From NCBI RefSeq assembly GCF_002834295.1, contig NZ_PISP01000001.1, positions 1,364,001 to 1,428,000 of the forward strand: a stretch of 64,000 nucleotides of DNA. The letters run 5' to 3'. This document shows positions 28,784-37,871 of this stretch, one piece after another. Made by a program: the position numbers and the translations under genes. The stretch's first letter is position 1. Each line of letters begins with the position of its first letter. The notes under the pieces were generated by a model. The model made no database searches. It was not told where the DNA came from and saw only the letters and a list, made by a program, of their open reading frames with translations. This DNA comes from Rhodohalobacter barkolensis. GTDB taxonomy: Bacteria > Bacteroidota > Rhodothermia > Balneolales > Balneolaceae.

Positions 28784-30838
28784 TTAAATAAACAGCAGAA
28801 ACAGCACGATAAAACTGAATACAATGTAGACGAGGTAGGTCTGCACCCTGCCGGTTTGAAGTTTACCCAGCAGTTGCCCTCCAAGCTGAGAAAGCCATGC
28901 GGTTAAATTGACCAGCCCATCGATCACATTGTTATCTATCCATTTGCTAACCATCGCAAATCCACGAACCACTACAGCCGAACCATTCACAATGCCATCT
29001 ATAATATGATCATCAAACCAGTGTAGACCCTTCGAAAGGGCAATCGCACCGCCGACAAAAACTTTGTTATAGATGTCATCGAAATACCAGTTGTTTTGAG
29101 ATCCTCTGTAGAGAAATCCGGCTTTCTGAGCCAACATTTCTGCACTGATAGCCTTTTTGCTGTAGACGAAGTACGCCAGAGCGATACCGGTACCGGCAAT
29201 GAGGATTGAAAGAATCATAACAAGAGTGTGGACACTGTGAATGGCCTCATAAAACACAGCCCATGTAGCCGGCTGCATCATTTCGGGCACAATACTGGCC
29301 GGACGCTCAATTGCACTGTAAAACCATCCCGATGCCGCTCCAATTGGATTGAAACTGTAGAAGAAAAAGAGAGATAAAGCCGCCAGCACCATCAGGGGAA
29401 TCGTCATCACTTTTGGCGACTCTTTGATGTTGGAAATCACAGAATCATTCGCCGGTTTGCCGTGGAAGGTCAGAATCAACAGGCGGAACATGTAGAACGC
29501 CGTGAGTCCCGCTACCAAAAACCCGATGAGAGGCAGCAGCCAATGACCGTTCAGCGTACTGAAAGCCATGGTTCCGGCCAGAATCTCATCCTTACTTAAA
29601 AAGCCTGACGTGAGGGGTATACCCGAAATGGCAAGAGTAAAAATCAGAAACGTCCAATAGGTAATCGGCATCTTCGATTTGAGACCACCCATATTCCGAA
29701 TATCCTGTGCATCGGTTGTGTGGTCGTGCTGATCGTGCAGCACCTTATGCATTGCAAAAATCACGCTGCCGGCTCCAAGAAAGAGTCCTGCTTTAAATGC
29801 TGCATGCGTTACCAGATGCATAAATCCGGCCGTGAACGCTCCAACTCCCAGCGCCATAATCATGTAGCCAAGCTGACTGATGGTTGAGTAAGCCAGTACT
29901 TTTTTAATATCGTATTGGGTAATTGCGATCGAGGCTGCAATTAAAGAGGTAATGGCTCCTACATAGGCAATGACCAAAAGTGCATCTGCGGTCAGCATTG
30001 GAAATACTCTTGCAACCAGATAGACGCCGGCAGCAACCATCGTGGCGGCGTGAATCAAGGCACTGACCGGAGTTGGGCCTTCCATCGCATCCGGCAGCCA
30101 AACGTGCAGCGGAAACTGTGCGGATTTACCAACAGCTCCACAAAAAATCAGAAGCCCTGAGGCTGTCAACCATCCTGTACTGTCGAATGGTAACTGCCCT
30201 GAAGCGATAGCATCAAAAAGTGCTTCAAAAGAGAGTGTGGAAAAACCGGTAAAGAGGATCATAATTCCGATAAACATCCCGAAATCACCCACACGGTTGA
30301 CAATAAACGCTTTGTTTGCTGCATTTGAAGCCGACTTTTTCTCATAGTAGAAGCCAATCAACAGATAGGAACTTACCCCTACCAACTCCCAGAAAATGTA
30401 CATCAGCAGGAGATTATGAGTCAGCACAATACCAAGCATAGAGAACGAAAACAGCCCCAGATAGGCGTAGTATCTCGAATAGCGTTTCTCTCCTTTCATG
30501 TAACCCATGGAGAAGAGATGAACCAGTGTACTCACCAGGGTTACTACAACCAGCATCACAACCGTTAGGTTGTCGATCATGATCCCAAACTCAATTGCAA
30601 GGGTACCAACCATCATCGCATCGGTAAATACAATCCAGTTAAACACCGAGGTTATGGTTTCGTCCGGGCTCCCCGTTAGTTTCGATATCAGTAATACGAC
30701 AGAGAGAATCAGTGTAACAGTAAGCAACCCGGTTCCCAGCCAGTCTCCTTGCCTAGGCAGTCGTTTACCTGAGAAGATCAATACAATAAATCCCAACAGT
30801 GGCAGGAGCAGTATGAGTAATGATAATTGTATAAACAT
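28784..30838 (-). CDS. nuoL: NADH-quinone oxidoreductase subunit L
   Basis: Largest antiporter-like subunit, 684 residues, at the distal end of the membrane arm. It has NLLLMYIFWELVGVSSYLLIGFYYEKKSA, SAQFPLHVWLPDAMEGPTPVSALIHAATMVAAGVYL, and a long C-terminal region that would form the lateral helix along the membrane. Length and motifs are normal for NuoL. Confidence 0.96.
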   Translation of the reverse strand: MFIQLSLLILLLPLLGFIVLIFSGKRLPRQGDWLGTGLLTVTLILSVVLLISKLTGSPDETITSVFNWIVFTDAMMVGTLAIEFGIMIDNLTVVMLVVVTLVSTLVHLFSMGYMKGEKRYSRYYAYLGLFSFSMLGIVLTHNLLLMYIFWELVGVSSYLLIGFYYEKKSASNAANKAFIVNRVGDFGMFIGIMILFTGFSTLSFEALFDAIASGQLPFDSTGWLTASGLLIFCGAVGKSAQFPLHVWLPDAMEGPTPVSALIHAATMVAAGVYLVARVFPMLTADALLVIAYVGAITSLIAASIAITQYDIKKVLAYSTISQLGYMIMALGVGAFTAGFMHLVTHAAFKAGLFLGAGSVIFAMHKVLHDQHDHTTDAQDIRNMGGLKSKMPITYWTFLIFTLAISGIPLTSGFLSKDEILAGTMAFSTLNGHWLLPLIGFLVAGLTAFYMFRLLILTFHGKPANDSVISNIKESPKVMTIPLMVLAALSLFFFYSFNPIGAASGWFYSAIERPASIVPEMMQPATWAVFYEAIHSVHTLVMILSILIAGTGIALAYFVYSKKAISAEMLAQKAGFLYRGSQNNWYFDDIYNKVFVGGAIALSKGLHWFDDHIIDGIVNGSAVVVRGFAMVSKWIDNNVIDGLVNLTAWLSQLGGQLLGKLQTGRVQTYLVYIVFSFIVLFLLFI

Positions 30839-30878
30839 TTGAAGTTCTATATCGTGAAAATTCTCAGTTTTGCGATGA

Positions 30879-31214
30879 CTATCCTTTCAGAATATTCAGA
30901 TCATCCAGGTTGATGGACTTAAATCGGTTAAAAACATTGAGCACAATGGCCAGTGCAACGGCAGCTTCTGCAGCAGCGATAATGATGATGAACATTCCGA
31001 TCATCTGACCCTCCATCGACAGTTCCGTAAACCGGCTGAAAGCGACAAAGTTGATGTTGGCTGAGTTCAGAATCAGCTCCACTCCCATCAGCACCATGAT
31101 GATATTCCGCTTTGAGATTACGGCCATCAAACCCAGAGCAAACAATATGGCACTGACAATCAAAAAATGAGTTAGTGCAGGTTCAGCCAGCCACTGTATA
31201 AATGATGATTCCAT
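30879..31214 (-). CDS. nuoK: NADH-quinone oxidoreductase subunit K
   Basis: Small three-helix membrane subunit (111 residues, slightly longer than usual at the N-terminus). GVELILNSANINFVAFSR contains the conserved glutamate in the second helix, and the third helix has the second conserved acidic residue (AAAEAAVALAIVLNVF). Only two bases separate its start from the nuoJ stop. Confidence 0.95.
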   Translation of the reverse strand: MESSFIQWLAEPALTHFLIVSAILFALGLMAVISKRNIIMVLMGVELILNSANINFVAFSRFTELSMEGQMIGMFIIIIAAAEAAVALAIVLNVFNRFKSINLDDLNILKG

Positions 31215-31216
31215 AT

Positions 31217-31726
31217 CTAATTCGTGTTTTCTGTTGATATTCTTGTGGACATCAGAATGGCCCCGATAATGGCAATTAGCAGCAGAACGCCAATCACTAT
31301 AAATGGCAGGATGTAGCTTCCCATCAGCATCATCCCCATCTCGTAAACGGTTTCATCTCGTTCGATGGGTTCGATTACATTCCAGCCGGTTGTTACAAAT
31401 GCGTAGATCAGCAGTACGCCGGCGGCAATCGACAATACGGTAGCCGGAACCATATTCACGGTTACGGATTTGAAACTTACCGTATGTCCCTGGCCGGTGA
31501 GCATCAGCCCGAACAGAATCAGAATCAGAATTCCGCCTACATAAACCAGAAGTTGTGTGGCCGCCAGAAAATCAGCATAAAGAAGAGCATAAAGTGCAGC
31601 TACACCAATCAGGGTGAACATTAACGCAAAGGCGGAATGCACCACATTTTTGGAGAAGACCATTACCGATGCTGATCCAATTGTAACCAGTGAAAAGAGG
31701 TAAAAAAGTATTGCTGTTAATTCCAT
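31217..31726 (-). CDS. nuoJ: NADH-quinone oxidoreductase subunit J
   Basis: Five-helix membrane subunit of 169 residues. The segment NVVHSAFALMFTLIGVAALYALLYADFLAATQLLVYVGGILILILFGLML is the family hallmark (quoted as positions about 26-75), including the pi-bulge helix region involved in coupling. It sits between nuoI (six bases) and nuoK (two bases). Confidence 0.93.
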   Translation of the reverse strand: MELTAILFYLFSLVTIGSASVMVFSKNVVHSAFALMFTLIGVAALYALLYADFLAATQLLVYVGGILILILFGLMLTGQGHTVSFKSVTVNMVPATVLSIAAGVLLIYAFVTTGWNVIEPIERDETVYEMGMMLMGSYILPFIVIGVLLLIAIIGAILMSTRISTENTN

Positions 31727-31732
31727 GATCCC

Positions 31733-32389
31733 CTACTCCTTATCATCATTTTCAGAGTTCTTGTTGGTTGAATCATCTGCATCCGTTTCATCTTCTTTTT
31801 TTGTCTCTTCTTCAGCAGCTTTCTTTTTGGCTTCCTCTTCTTTCTTTTTCTTCTCCTCAGCCTTTTTACGCATCATCTCCTCCTTCTCCCGCTTCTTGCG
31901 CTCAGCCTCCTCTTCGGCTTTATCTTTTACCTCGGCAACCATCTCCGGAGAAAGATTGCTGAAATGGTAGACAAAATTGGTTCGGTCAAACTCGGAGTAC
32001 TCATACTCCGGAACCATGGTGATACAATCGGTGGGACAAGGATGCACACAGAGATCGCAATACATACACTTGGCCATATCGATGTTGAATCGTGTGAGCC
32101 AGAATCTCTTCGGATTTCCTGTAGACGTTTTACCCAGATCCACATCATCGGTGGCTTTCACCGTTTCGATATCGATGCAGTTTACCGGACAGGCTCTAGC
32201 ACAAAGATTACAGCCAATACAGTCATCAATATTCACATAGAGTTGTGCTCGTGCACCCGGCGGCAGCTCTTCCCTTTCATCAGGGTATTGCAGGGTAACC
32301 GATGGCTGAAACAGGTGGCGCATGGTAATGCCCATCCCCGTAAAGATCGATTTAAATGTCAGCCAGCCTTCTTTTATTTGGTTCGCCAT
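31733..32389 (-). CDS. nuoI: NADH-quinone oxidoreductase subunit I with charged C-terminal tail
   Basis: Two-cluster ferredoxin-type subunit (clusters N6a and N6b) in the peripheral arm. Both motifs are complete: CIGCNLCARACPVNC at 57-71 and CMYCDLCVHPCPTDC at 108-122. After about residue 155 the protein carries an unusual tail to 218 made almost entirely of Lys, Glu, Ala and Asp, predicted to be a long helix then a disordered acidic end. The tail is not part of the usual NuoI fold. The coding sequence stays open through the tail, so it is not a frameshift artefact of a stop loss that I can see. Confidence 0.95.
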   Translation of the reverse strand: MANQIKEGWLTFKSIFTGMGITMRHLFQPSVTLQYPDEREELPPGARAQLYVNIDDCIGCNLCARACPVNCIDIETVKATDDVDLGKTSTGNPKRFWLTRFNIDMAKCMYCDLCVHPCPTDCITMVPEYEYSEFDRTNFVYHFSNLSPEMVAEVKDKAEEEAERKKREKEEMMRKKAEEKKKKEEEAKKKAAEEETKKEDETDADDSTNKNSENDDKE

Positions 32390-32408
32390 TGTTTTTATAA
32401 TCTCAGGT

Positions 32409-33440
32409 TTAGAAAATCATTTCCCACAGTGCAACCAGTATCAAGTTCACGAATGAAAGGGGAATCAAAATGCTCCAGCAGATATGCATGAGCTGATCCA
32501 CCCGATACCGCGGCAACGTCCACCGAATCCACATCATCACAAATACAAGCAGCAACCCTTTTAACATGAACCAGAAGAAACCCCAGAACGGCCCTGCCAT
32601 AAATTCCCCAAACGGACTGTTCCATCCGCCAAAAAATAGTGTTGCGCCAAGTAAGGAAAGCAGAAGCATATCGGCATACTCTGCAAGCATAAACATCGCC
32701 CATCGCATACCAGAATATTCTGTTTGATAACCGCCCACCAGTTCCGATTCGGACTCAGGAAGGTCGAAAGGCACCCTGTGCGATTCAGCGAGAATGGAGA
32801 TAAAAAAGATGATGAATGCCACAATCAGAAACGGATTCTGAAAAATGAACCAGTTGGGCAAAAATCCTAAAATATCATTGCCTGATTGCATCTCCGTTAC
32901 AGTCATCAGGTTCAGGGATCCGGCTACCACAATCACAGTAAGTACGGTAGCAATGGTTGGTACTTCATAGCTAACCATCTGTGCGGCACTTCTCATCCCG
33001 CCCAAAAGGGACCACTTATTGTTGGATGCCCATCCCGCCATAATTACGCTCAGCGTAAGGATGGAGGTTACGGCGAGCAGATAAAAAACTCCCACATTGA
33101 TATTGCTGCCGATGTAATCACTGCTGAATGGAATAACCGCAAATGCCGCATAAGAGGCGGCGAACATCATAAAAGGTGCAAACTTGAATAGGAACCGGCT
33201 TGCATCCGTTGGGATGATATCTTCTTTCTGGATTAGCTTCAGAAGATCCGCAATGGATTGTGCCCATCCGTGAAATCCGCCCACCCGCATCGGTCCCAGC
33301 CGATCCTGAATAAAACCGGCAATTTTTCGTTCACCCCATATTGCCACCAACGCATAAACCAGGATGATGGTTAACGGAATGGCTGCATGTATGATAATTG
33401 CAGTCAATGGAGCCATAATATTTCCGATCGTTTCAAACAT
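32409..33440 (-). CDS. nuoH: NADH-quinone oxidoreductase subunit H
   Basis: Membrane subunit that lines the quinone cavity next to NuoB/D. It has about eight helices, with ERKIAGFIQDRLGPMRVGG near the N-terminus and the acidic loop AESHRVPFDLPESESELVGGYQTEYSGMRWA, both diagnostic. I use the ATG at 33440; a TTG two codons upstream (33446) is also possible. It directly follows nuoD, where nuoE, nuoF and nuoG would lie in a 14-gene cluster; only about 80 bases of non-coding sequence are there. Confidence 0.95.
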   Translation of the reverse strand: MFETIGNIMAPLTAIIIHAAIPLTIILVYALVAIWGERKIAGFIQDRLGPMRVGGFHGWAQSIADLLKLIQKEDIIPTDASRFLFKFAPFMMFAASYAAFAVIPFSSDYIGSNINVGVFYLLAVTSILTLSVIMAGWASNNKWSLLGGMRSAAQMVSYEVPTIATVLTVIVVAGSLNLMTVTEMQSGNDILGFLPNWFIFQNPFLIVAFIIFFISILAESHRVPFDLPESESELVGGYQTEYSGMRWAMFMLAEYADMLLLSLLGATLFFGGWNSPFGEFMAGPFWGFFWFMLKGLLLVFVMMWIRWTLPRYRVDQLMHICWSILIPLSFVNLILVALWEMIF

Positions 33441-33519
33441 GTGCAATTGATTTTGCCGAAGCGTTCAACTAATTAGATTTTTAGATATTTATATCCTATT
33501 AAGCTTTAAAAAAAAGTGT

Positions 33520-34665
33520 CTATCTGTCCACCTCTCCAAGTACAATGTCGATACTTCCCACAATGGCTACCATATCTGCAATAAGCGCTCCTTTTGATAT
33601 TGCCGGGAGCATACTCAGGTGCACAAAGCTCGGCGCGCGGGCTTTCACGCGATACGGTGACGCCCCTTTATCGCTGATGATGTAGTATCCAAGTTCGCCT
33701 CGGGGAGTTTCGGTACGCGTATAAATTTCCCCCTCTTTAGGGCGAATACGTTTGGGTATCCCCTCCTTGACATCTCCTTCTTCGGGCATACCGTCAAGTG
33801 CCTGTTCAATAATACGCAGACTCTGCTCCATTTCACGAACACGAACGATGTATCGATCCCAGCAATCGCCCAACGTGCCCACTTCACCTTTACCGACCGG
33901 AATCTCAAAATCAAAACGATCGTAGATGGAATAGGGATCATTTTTTCTGAGATCCCACTCAACTCCCGAACCCCTGAGCACCGGACCGGAAGCTGCGTAG
34001 TTCAGGGCAACCTCTTTAGGTAAAATTCCAATATGAGCCGTTCTATCGATAAAAATTTTATTATAGGAGAGCAGATCATTCAGCTCCTTAATTTTTGGCC
34101 TGAAAGTCTTTACAAATTCAGCGGTGTCCGATTTGAAATCTTTCGGAATATCCCTCATCAATCCGCCTACAGCCATATAGTTATAAAGCAGACGAGCTCC
34201 TGTCGCTTTCTCAAAAATGGACAGTATCTTTTCTCGTTCCGTAAAACAGTATAGAAATGGAGTAAACGCTCCCAGGTCGAGACCAAAAGTCCCGATCCCC
34301 AGCAGATGACTCGCAATTCGCTGCAGTTCCGCCACTATCACCCTCATATATTCCACTCGCTCGGGTACTTCCACTTCCAAAAGTCTCTCTAATGCTATCA
34401 CATATCCATGCTCCTGGTTCATTGCAGAAACATAGTCCATCCGGTCTGTGTACGGAATCACTTTCGCGTAATCCTCAACCGATTCGGCATATTTCTCAAA
34501 GCAACGGTGCAGATAACCGATATTTGGCCGGCACTGCTTCACCATTTCACCGTCCAATACGAGCTCAAGCCGGAGAACACCGTGAGTAGACGGATGCTGA
34601 GGACCCATATTGATGGTCATCTCACGAGTGTCTTTACCTGTTTCTAAAATCTGTTCTTCAATCAT
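33520..34665 (-). CDS. nuoD: NADH-quinone oxidoreductase subunit D (49 kDa type)
   Basis: Quinone-site subunit of the peripheral arm, 381 residues, related to NiFe hydrogenase large subunits but without the metal cysteines. MTINMGPQHPSTHGVLRL at the N-terminus supplies the conserved quinone-site His. DRMDYVSAMNQEHGYVIALE and the C-terminal VLGEVDR are typical. It is separate from NuoC, not fused. Confidence 0.96.
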   Translation of the reverse strand: MIEEQILETGKDTREMTINMGPQHPSTHGVLRLELVLDGEMVKQCRPNIGYLHRCFEKYAESVEDYAKVIPYTDRMDYVSAMNQEHGYVIALERLLEVEVPERVEYMRVIVAELQRIASHLLGIGTFGLDLGAFTPFLYCFTEREKILSIFEKATGARLLYNYMAVGGLMRDIPKDFKSDTAEFVKTFRPKIKELNDLLSYNKIFIDRTAHIGILPKEVALNYAASGPVLRGSGVEWDLRKNDPYSIYDRFDFEIPVGKGEVGTLGDCWDRYIVRVREMEQSLRIIEQALDGMPEEGDVKEGIPKRIRPKEGEIYTRTETPRGELGYYIISDKGASPYRVKARAPSFVHLSMLPAISKGALIADMVAIVGSIDIVLGEVDR

Positions 34666-34683
34666 CGTCAGTTCATTTTCACT

Positions 34684-35169
34684 TTAAGCAGTGGTTGGCA
34701 TTCCCTGGTAGAACTCCTGCGGTTCATAATCCTTTCTCAGCGGATGGCCTTCCCAATCTTCAGGCGTTAAAATTCTCTTCAGGTTCGGGTGATTATCAAA
34801 CATCACTCCCACCATATCCATCGCTTCACGCTCGTGCCAGTCTGCCGTTTTCCAGATCGATTCTACGGATGGAACATTCGGCTGATCGATCGGCACTCTT
34901 ACTTTAAATGCCATTGAGTGACCAAGAGTGGTTGAGTGCACATGATATGTAACACCCAACTCTTCCTCTTTTGCGTAATGAACTCCGCTCAGACACATCA
35001 GTGTATTAAAACGAAGTTCAGCAGCGTCTCTCAAAAACTTTGCAATCTCTTTGATTCTGTTTGCCGGAAACTGAAACCAGGGCTGGCCTACCTCCCCTTT
35101 CATAAACTCAACAGTATCATCACCGAACTGTTCTTTTAAATAATCGAATATTTCTTCTTGCTCTTTCAT
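34684..35169 (-). CDS. nuoC: NADH-quinone oxidoreductase subunit C (30 kDa type)
   Basis: 161-residue peripheral-arm subunit. The diagnostic region WHEREAMDMVGVMFDNHPNLKRILTPEDWEGHPLRKDYEP is at about 109-150. It lies two bases after nuoB and 18 bases before nuoD. No catalytic cofactors are expected in this subunit. Confidence 0.94.
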   Translation of the reverse strand: MKEQEEIFDYLKEQFGDDTVEFMKGEVGQPWFQFPANRIKEIAKFLRDAAELRFNTLMCLSGVHYAKEEELGVTYHVHSTTLGHSMAFKVRVPIDQPNVPSVESIWKTADWHEREAMDMVGVMFDNHPNLKRILTPEDWEGHPLRKDYEPQEFYQGMPTTA

Positions 35170-35171
35170 GA

Positions 35172-35690
35172 TCAGGATACTTTTTCGGCTTCTACTTTGA
35201 CATCCTTACTCTCAGTGATTGTCTCACCGGTAATTTTCTCCTGAAGTTTCATAAAACCCTCAAGAAGTGCCTCAGGCCGCGGCGGACAACCGGGCACATA
35301 TACATCTACCGGAATTACCTTGTCTACCCCCTTCAGCACATGATAACCGTGTTCCCAATATGGCCCTCCACAGTTGGAACAGGATCCCATGCTAATCACA
35401 TATCGCGGTTCAGACATCTGTTCGTATAGGCGCTTTATACGCGAAGCCATTTTCATGGTAACCGTACCGGCAACAATCATCACATCGGCTTGTCTTGGGG
35501 AGGATCTCGGTATAATTCCAAACCGGTCAAAATCGTACTTTGAAGCTGCAGTCGCCATCATTTCAATTGCACAACAGGCTAAACCAAATTGCTCGTACCA
35601 AAGTGAATTTTTCCGGGCCCAGTTCAGCGCGCTCTCCAGATTGACAATAATTATATTACTGTCGTGGTATTTTTTATCAAGCATTCCCAT
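35172..35690 (-). CDS. nuoB: NADH-quinone oxidoreductase subunit B (cluster N2)
   Basis: Holds the terminal 4Fe-4S cluster N2 that reduces quinone. The four cluster cysteines are visible: the tandem pair in [10 protein letters not shown], one in MGSCSNCGG, and one in [12 protein letters not shown]. The 172-residue length is normal. Fifty bases separate it from nuoA. Confidence 0.96.
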   Translation of the reverse strand: MGMLDKKYHDSNIIIVNLESALNWARKNSLWYEQFGLACCAIEMMATAASKYDFDRFGIIPRSSPRQADVMIVAGTVTMKMASRIKRLYEQMSEPRYVISMGSCSNCGGPYWEHGYHVLKGVDKVIPVDVYVPGCPPRPEALLEGFMKLQEKITGETITESKDVKVEAEKVS

Positions 35691-35740
35691 AATCGAACAG
35701 TTGCTTTAATATTAACTTCAAATTTTTTTTACCCTTTCCA

Positions 35741-36181
35741 TCAGGCTGATTTCTTTAACGTCTCAGCTTCCGATTCTTCCATCACACCTACTCCTTCCAC
35801 ATATGTAGGGCGAATCGGTCTCGGGATATCCCACTTCAACTGTCCCTTGCCCAATTCATATATAAAACCGATAAAAATCAGAGAAACGAAAATGAACATT
35901 GCCCAGAACGCCAACCAGCCAACATCTTTAAAAACCGTTGCCCAGGGAAAGAGTAGCAGAATTTCCACTTCGAAGATCAGGAACATCAAACCGATGATGT
36001 AGAAACGGTTGTTAAACTGGACTCTGGCATTACCAAAAGGAATTTCACCACACTCGTAGGTCAGTAGTTTTTCCGCATTCGGGCGATCGGGCCTGATTAG
36101 TTTAGACACAAAAAGAGCGACTCCAACAAATAGTGCACCGGTTACCAGAAAGAGCAGTACATAACCAAAATCTTCAATCAT
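35741..36181 (-). CDS. nuoA: NADH-quinone oxidoreductase subunit A
   Basis: Three-helix membrane subunit of 146 residues and first gene of the cluster. The loop KLLTYECGEIPFGNARVQFNNRFYIIGLMFLIFEVE (about 37-73) is the family signature and contains the conserved Cys that marks the active/deactive transition loop in complex I. The upstream 417-base gap must contain the nuo promoter. Confidence 0.95.
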   Translation of the reverse strand: MIEDFGYVLLFLVTGALFVGVALFVSKLIRPDRPNAEKLLTYECGEIPFGNARVQFNNRFYIIGLMFLIFEVEILLLFPWATVFKDVGWLAFWAMFIFVSLIFIGFIYELGKGQLKWDIPRPIRPTYVEGVGVMEESEAETLKKSA

Positions 36182-36598
36182 CTGTTTTTGATTTGTTCCA
36201 TTTGAAAATCAAATTATGATATTTATACCTATTTATCCAAAATAAATTTCATTCTAACTCAAAACTCTTCTAAACTATTGCCGTACAAACGGTGAACCCA
36301 AACTTATTTATCACCTTCACGCTACTGTACGTTAATATTTTAGGTGAACCTTACTTACAACTCAGGTCTCTCCAAATTCTGAATATTCCCCATTGAATAC
36401 CCACTTATATATTTCGTTTCTAAGCATTACTAAAGGATTTTTATTTATATTGGGATTTTTATACCTAAATATCTAAATTAATATATCGTTCCATAATCCG
36501 TTCATGTAATAACGGCTTTAGTTGCTCATTAAAACGGATTTTTTTTAAAAAACAGCTGGATACGGTACACATACAGTAACACTTCAAATTTTGATGCC
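36182..36598. other. AT-rich divergent intergenic region between nuoA and the cheB-like gene
   Basis: No gene visible. The region separates two divergent transcripts, so both promoters should be here. It contains CTAAATATCTA at 36465-36475, matching a 10-base string found upstream of several other genes in this window. I could not define a convincing -33/-7 promoter pair. Confidence 0.5.
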
Positions 36599-37699
36599 AT
36601 GGAAAACGTAACTGTTCTACTCCTCGATCCGAATCAAACCCTTGTAAACACATTATCAGATCTAATTCATAGAGATGAAGATTTGGTATTGGGTAAGGCT
36701 ATGACTACGGATCAAATTGTGGATATCGATCAGTTGCTGAACGAACAAAATCCCGGTGTAATCGTTTTGGGCATCGACAGCCCTGTTTCGAAAGAGATGG
36801 ATCTGTTTGAATATTTACGAAAAGAGTACTCCCACCTACCGGTTTTGGTTATGACTCCTCATAGCCGAACAGGAGCAGAAATTGCATTAACTTCACTCAA
36901 AAAAGGTGCCGTAGAGTATATCGTAAAAACAACTATACTCAGTGGATCTCTACTTTCTGATGAACACTTTAATGGACGACTGGTTCCGGTTCTGAAAGCC
37001 GTTCCCAGATTAAACAGAAATATATTAGTAGCGGGTACATTTGTAGATGAAGCCGTAAAAGCCGTTCATCCTGTTTCCAATGACTTTTTTAAGGATGCTG
37101 AAAACCGCCTAAAACTCCTCGTTATAGCAGGTTGCCTTGGTGGAGTCCCCTCACTCTATCTGCTTCTGTCGAGCCTGCCCGAAAGTCTGCCCGTGCCTGT
37201 AATTGTAGTACAGCACATGCCGGATATCTATACTCAGGTTTTGGCAGAAGATTTGAACAAAATCACAGGTCTCAATGTGGTTGAAGCCACAAATAATGTG
37301 GAGCTAAAACCGGGTACCGTTTATATTACACCGGGAAAATATCATGCATCAACACGCTCAATTGGTCAGAAGAATGTTATTACACTGCATCACGGACCGA
37401 AGGTTAAAGGATTTCGACCATCCATTGATGTTCTGCTTCAATCAACTCAGAATACGTATCAAAGTAATGTATTGGCAGTTTACTTATCAGGTGGCGGAAA
37501 TGACGGTATTGATGGTGCAAAAGTGATCGATATTACGGGCGGACAGATCATCGTACAAAATAAAAACTCCTCCCTCCTGTCTGATCTACCCTGGCAGATT
37601 GAGTCACTCGGCCTGCATGAAGGATCTTACCCCCTCGAACGATTGGGTCATGAGATTTCCAAAAAGATTAAAGAGGGATCATATAATAAAGTCTATTAG
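36599..37699 (+). CDS. CheB-like protein: degenerate receiver plus methylesterase-type domain
   Basis: 366-residue protein in the CheB layout: receiver-like domain 1-115, linker, CheB-type domain about 170-366. The receiver lacks the phospho-acceptor: the position after strand 3 reads VIVLGID, with Gly58 where Asp is expected. Thr86 and Lys110 of the output face are kept. In the esterase domain the nucleophile motif GASTGG is replaced by AGCLGG, so Cys179 stands where the catalytic Ser should be. His206 (QHMP) and Asp302 (GGNDG) are intact. No cheR, cheA or receptor gene is nearby. It may be a regulator or a Cys-dependent hydrolase rather than a chemotaxis enzyme. Confidence 0.85.
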   Translation: MENVTVLLLDPNQTLVNTLSDLIHRDEDLVLGKAMTTDQIVDIDQLLNEQNPGVIVLGIDSPVSKEMDLFEYLRKEYSHLPVLVMTPHSRTGAEIALTSLKKGAVEYIVKTTILSGSLLSDEHFNGRLVPVLKAVPRLNRNILVAGTFVDEAVKAVHPVSNDFFKDAENRLKLLVIAGCLGGVPSLYLLLSSLPESLPVPVIVVQHMPDIYTQVLAEDLNKITGLNVVEATNNVELKPGTVYITPGKYHASTRSIGQKNVITLHHGPKVKGFRPSIDVLLQSTQNTYQSNVLAVYLSGGGNDGIDGAKVIDITGGQIIVQNKNSSLLSDLPWQIESLGLHEGSYPLERLGHEISKKIKEGSYNKVY

Positions 37700-37871
37700 C
37701 CGCTGCTTCGGTAACATCTTTATCATAGTTGACACTTTTGCTGTAAGCAACTCACCCATTCGATCATAAGAGTACACGGGAAATCAACGATTCCCCATAT
37801 TTGAATTGAGATTTAAATTGTACTTTTGTGGCAGCTTCTTGTGTACAATTCTAAACTGACGGAGAACGAAG

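Noticed and set aside
33447-33519. Hidden nuoE/F/G fragments between nuoD and nuoH
   Set aside because: The gap is too short and AT-rich; no frame shows thioredoxin-like, FMN-binding or molybdopterin-type motifs.
36465-36653. Minus-strand ORF overlapping the cheB-like start
   Set aside because: Short, no motif, and overlaps the first codons of a supported gene.
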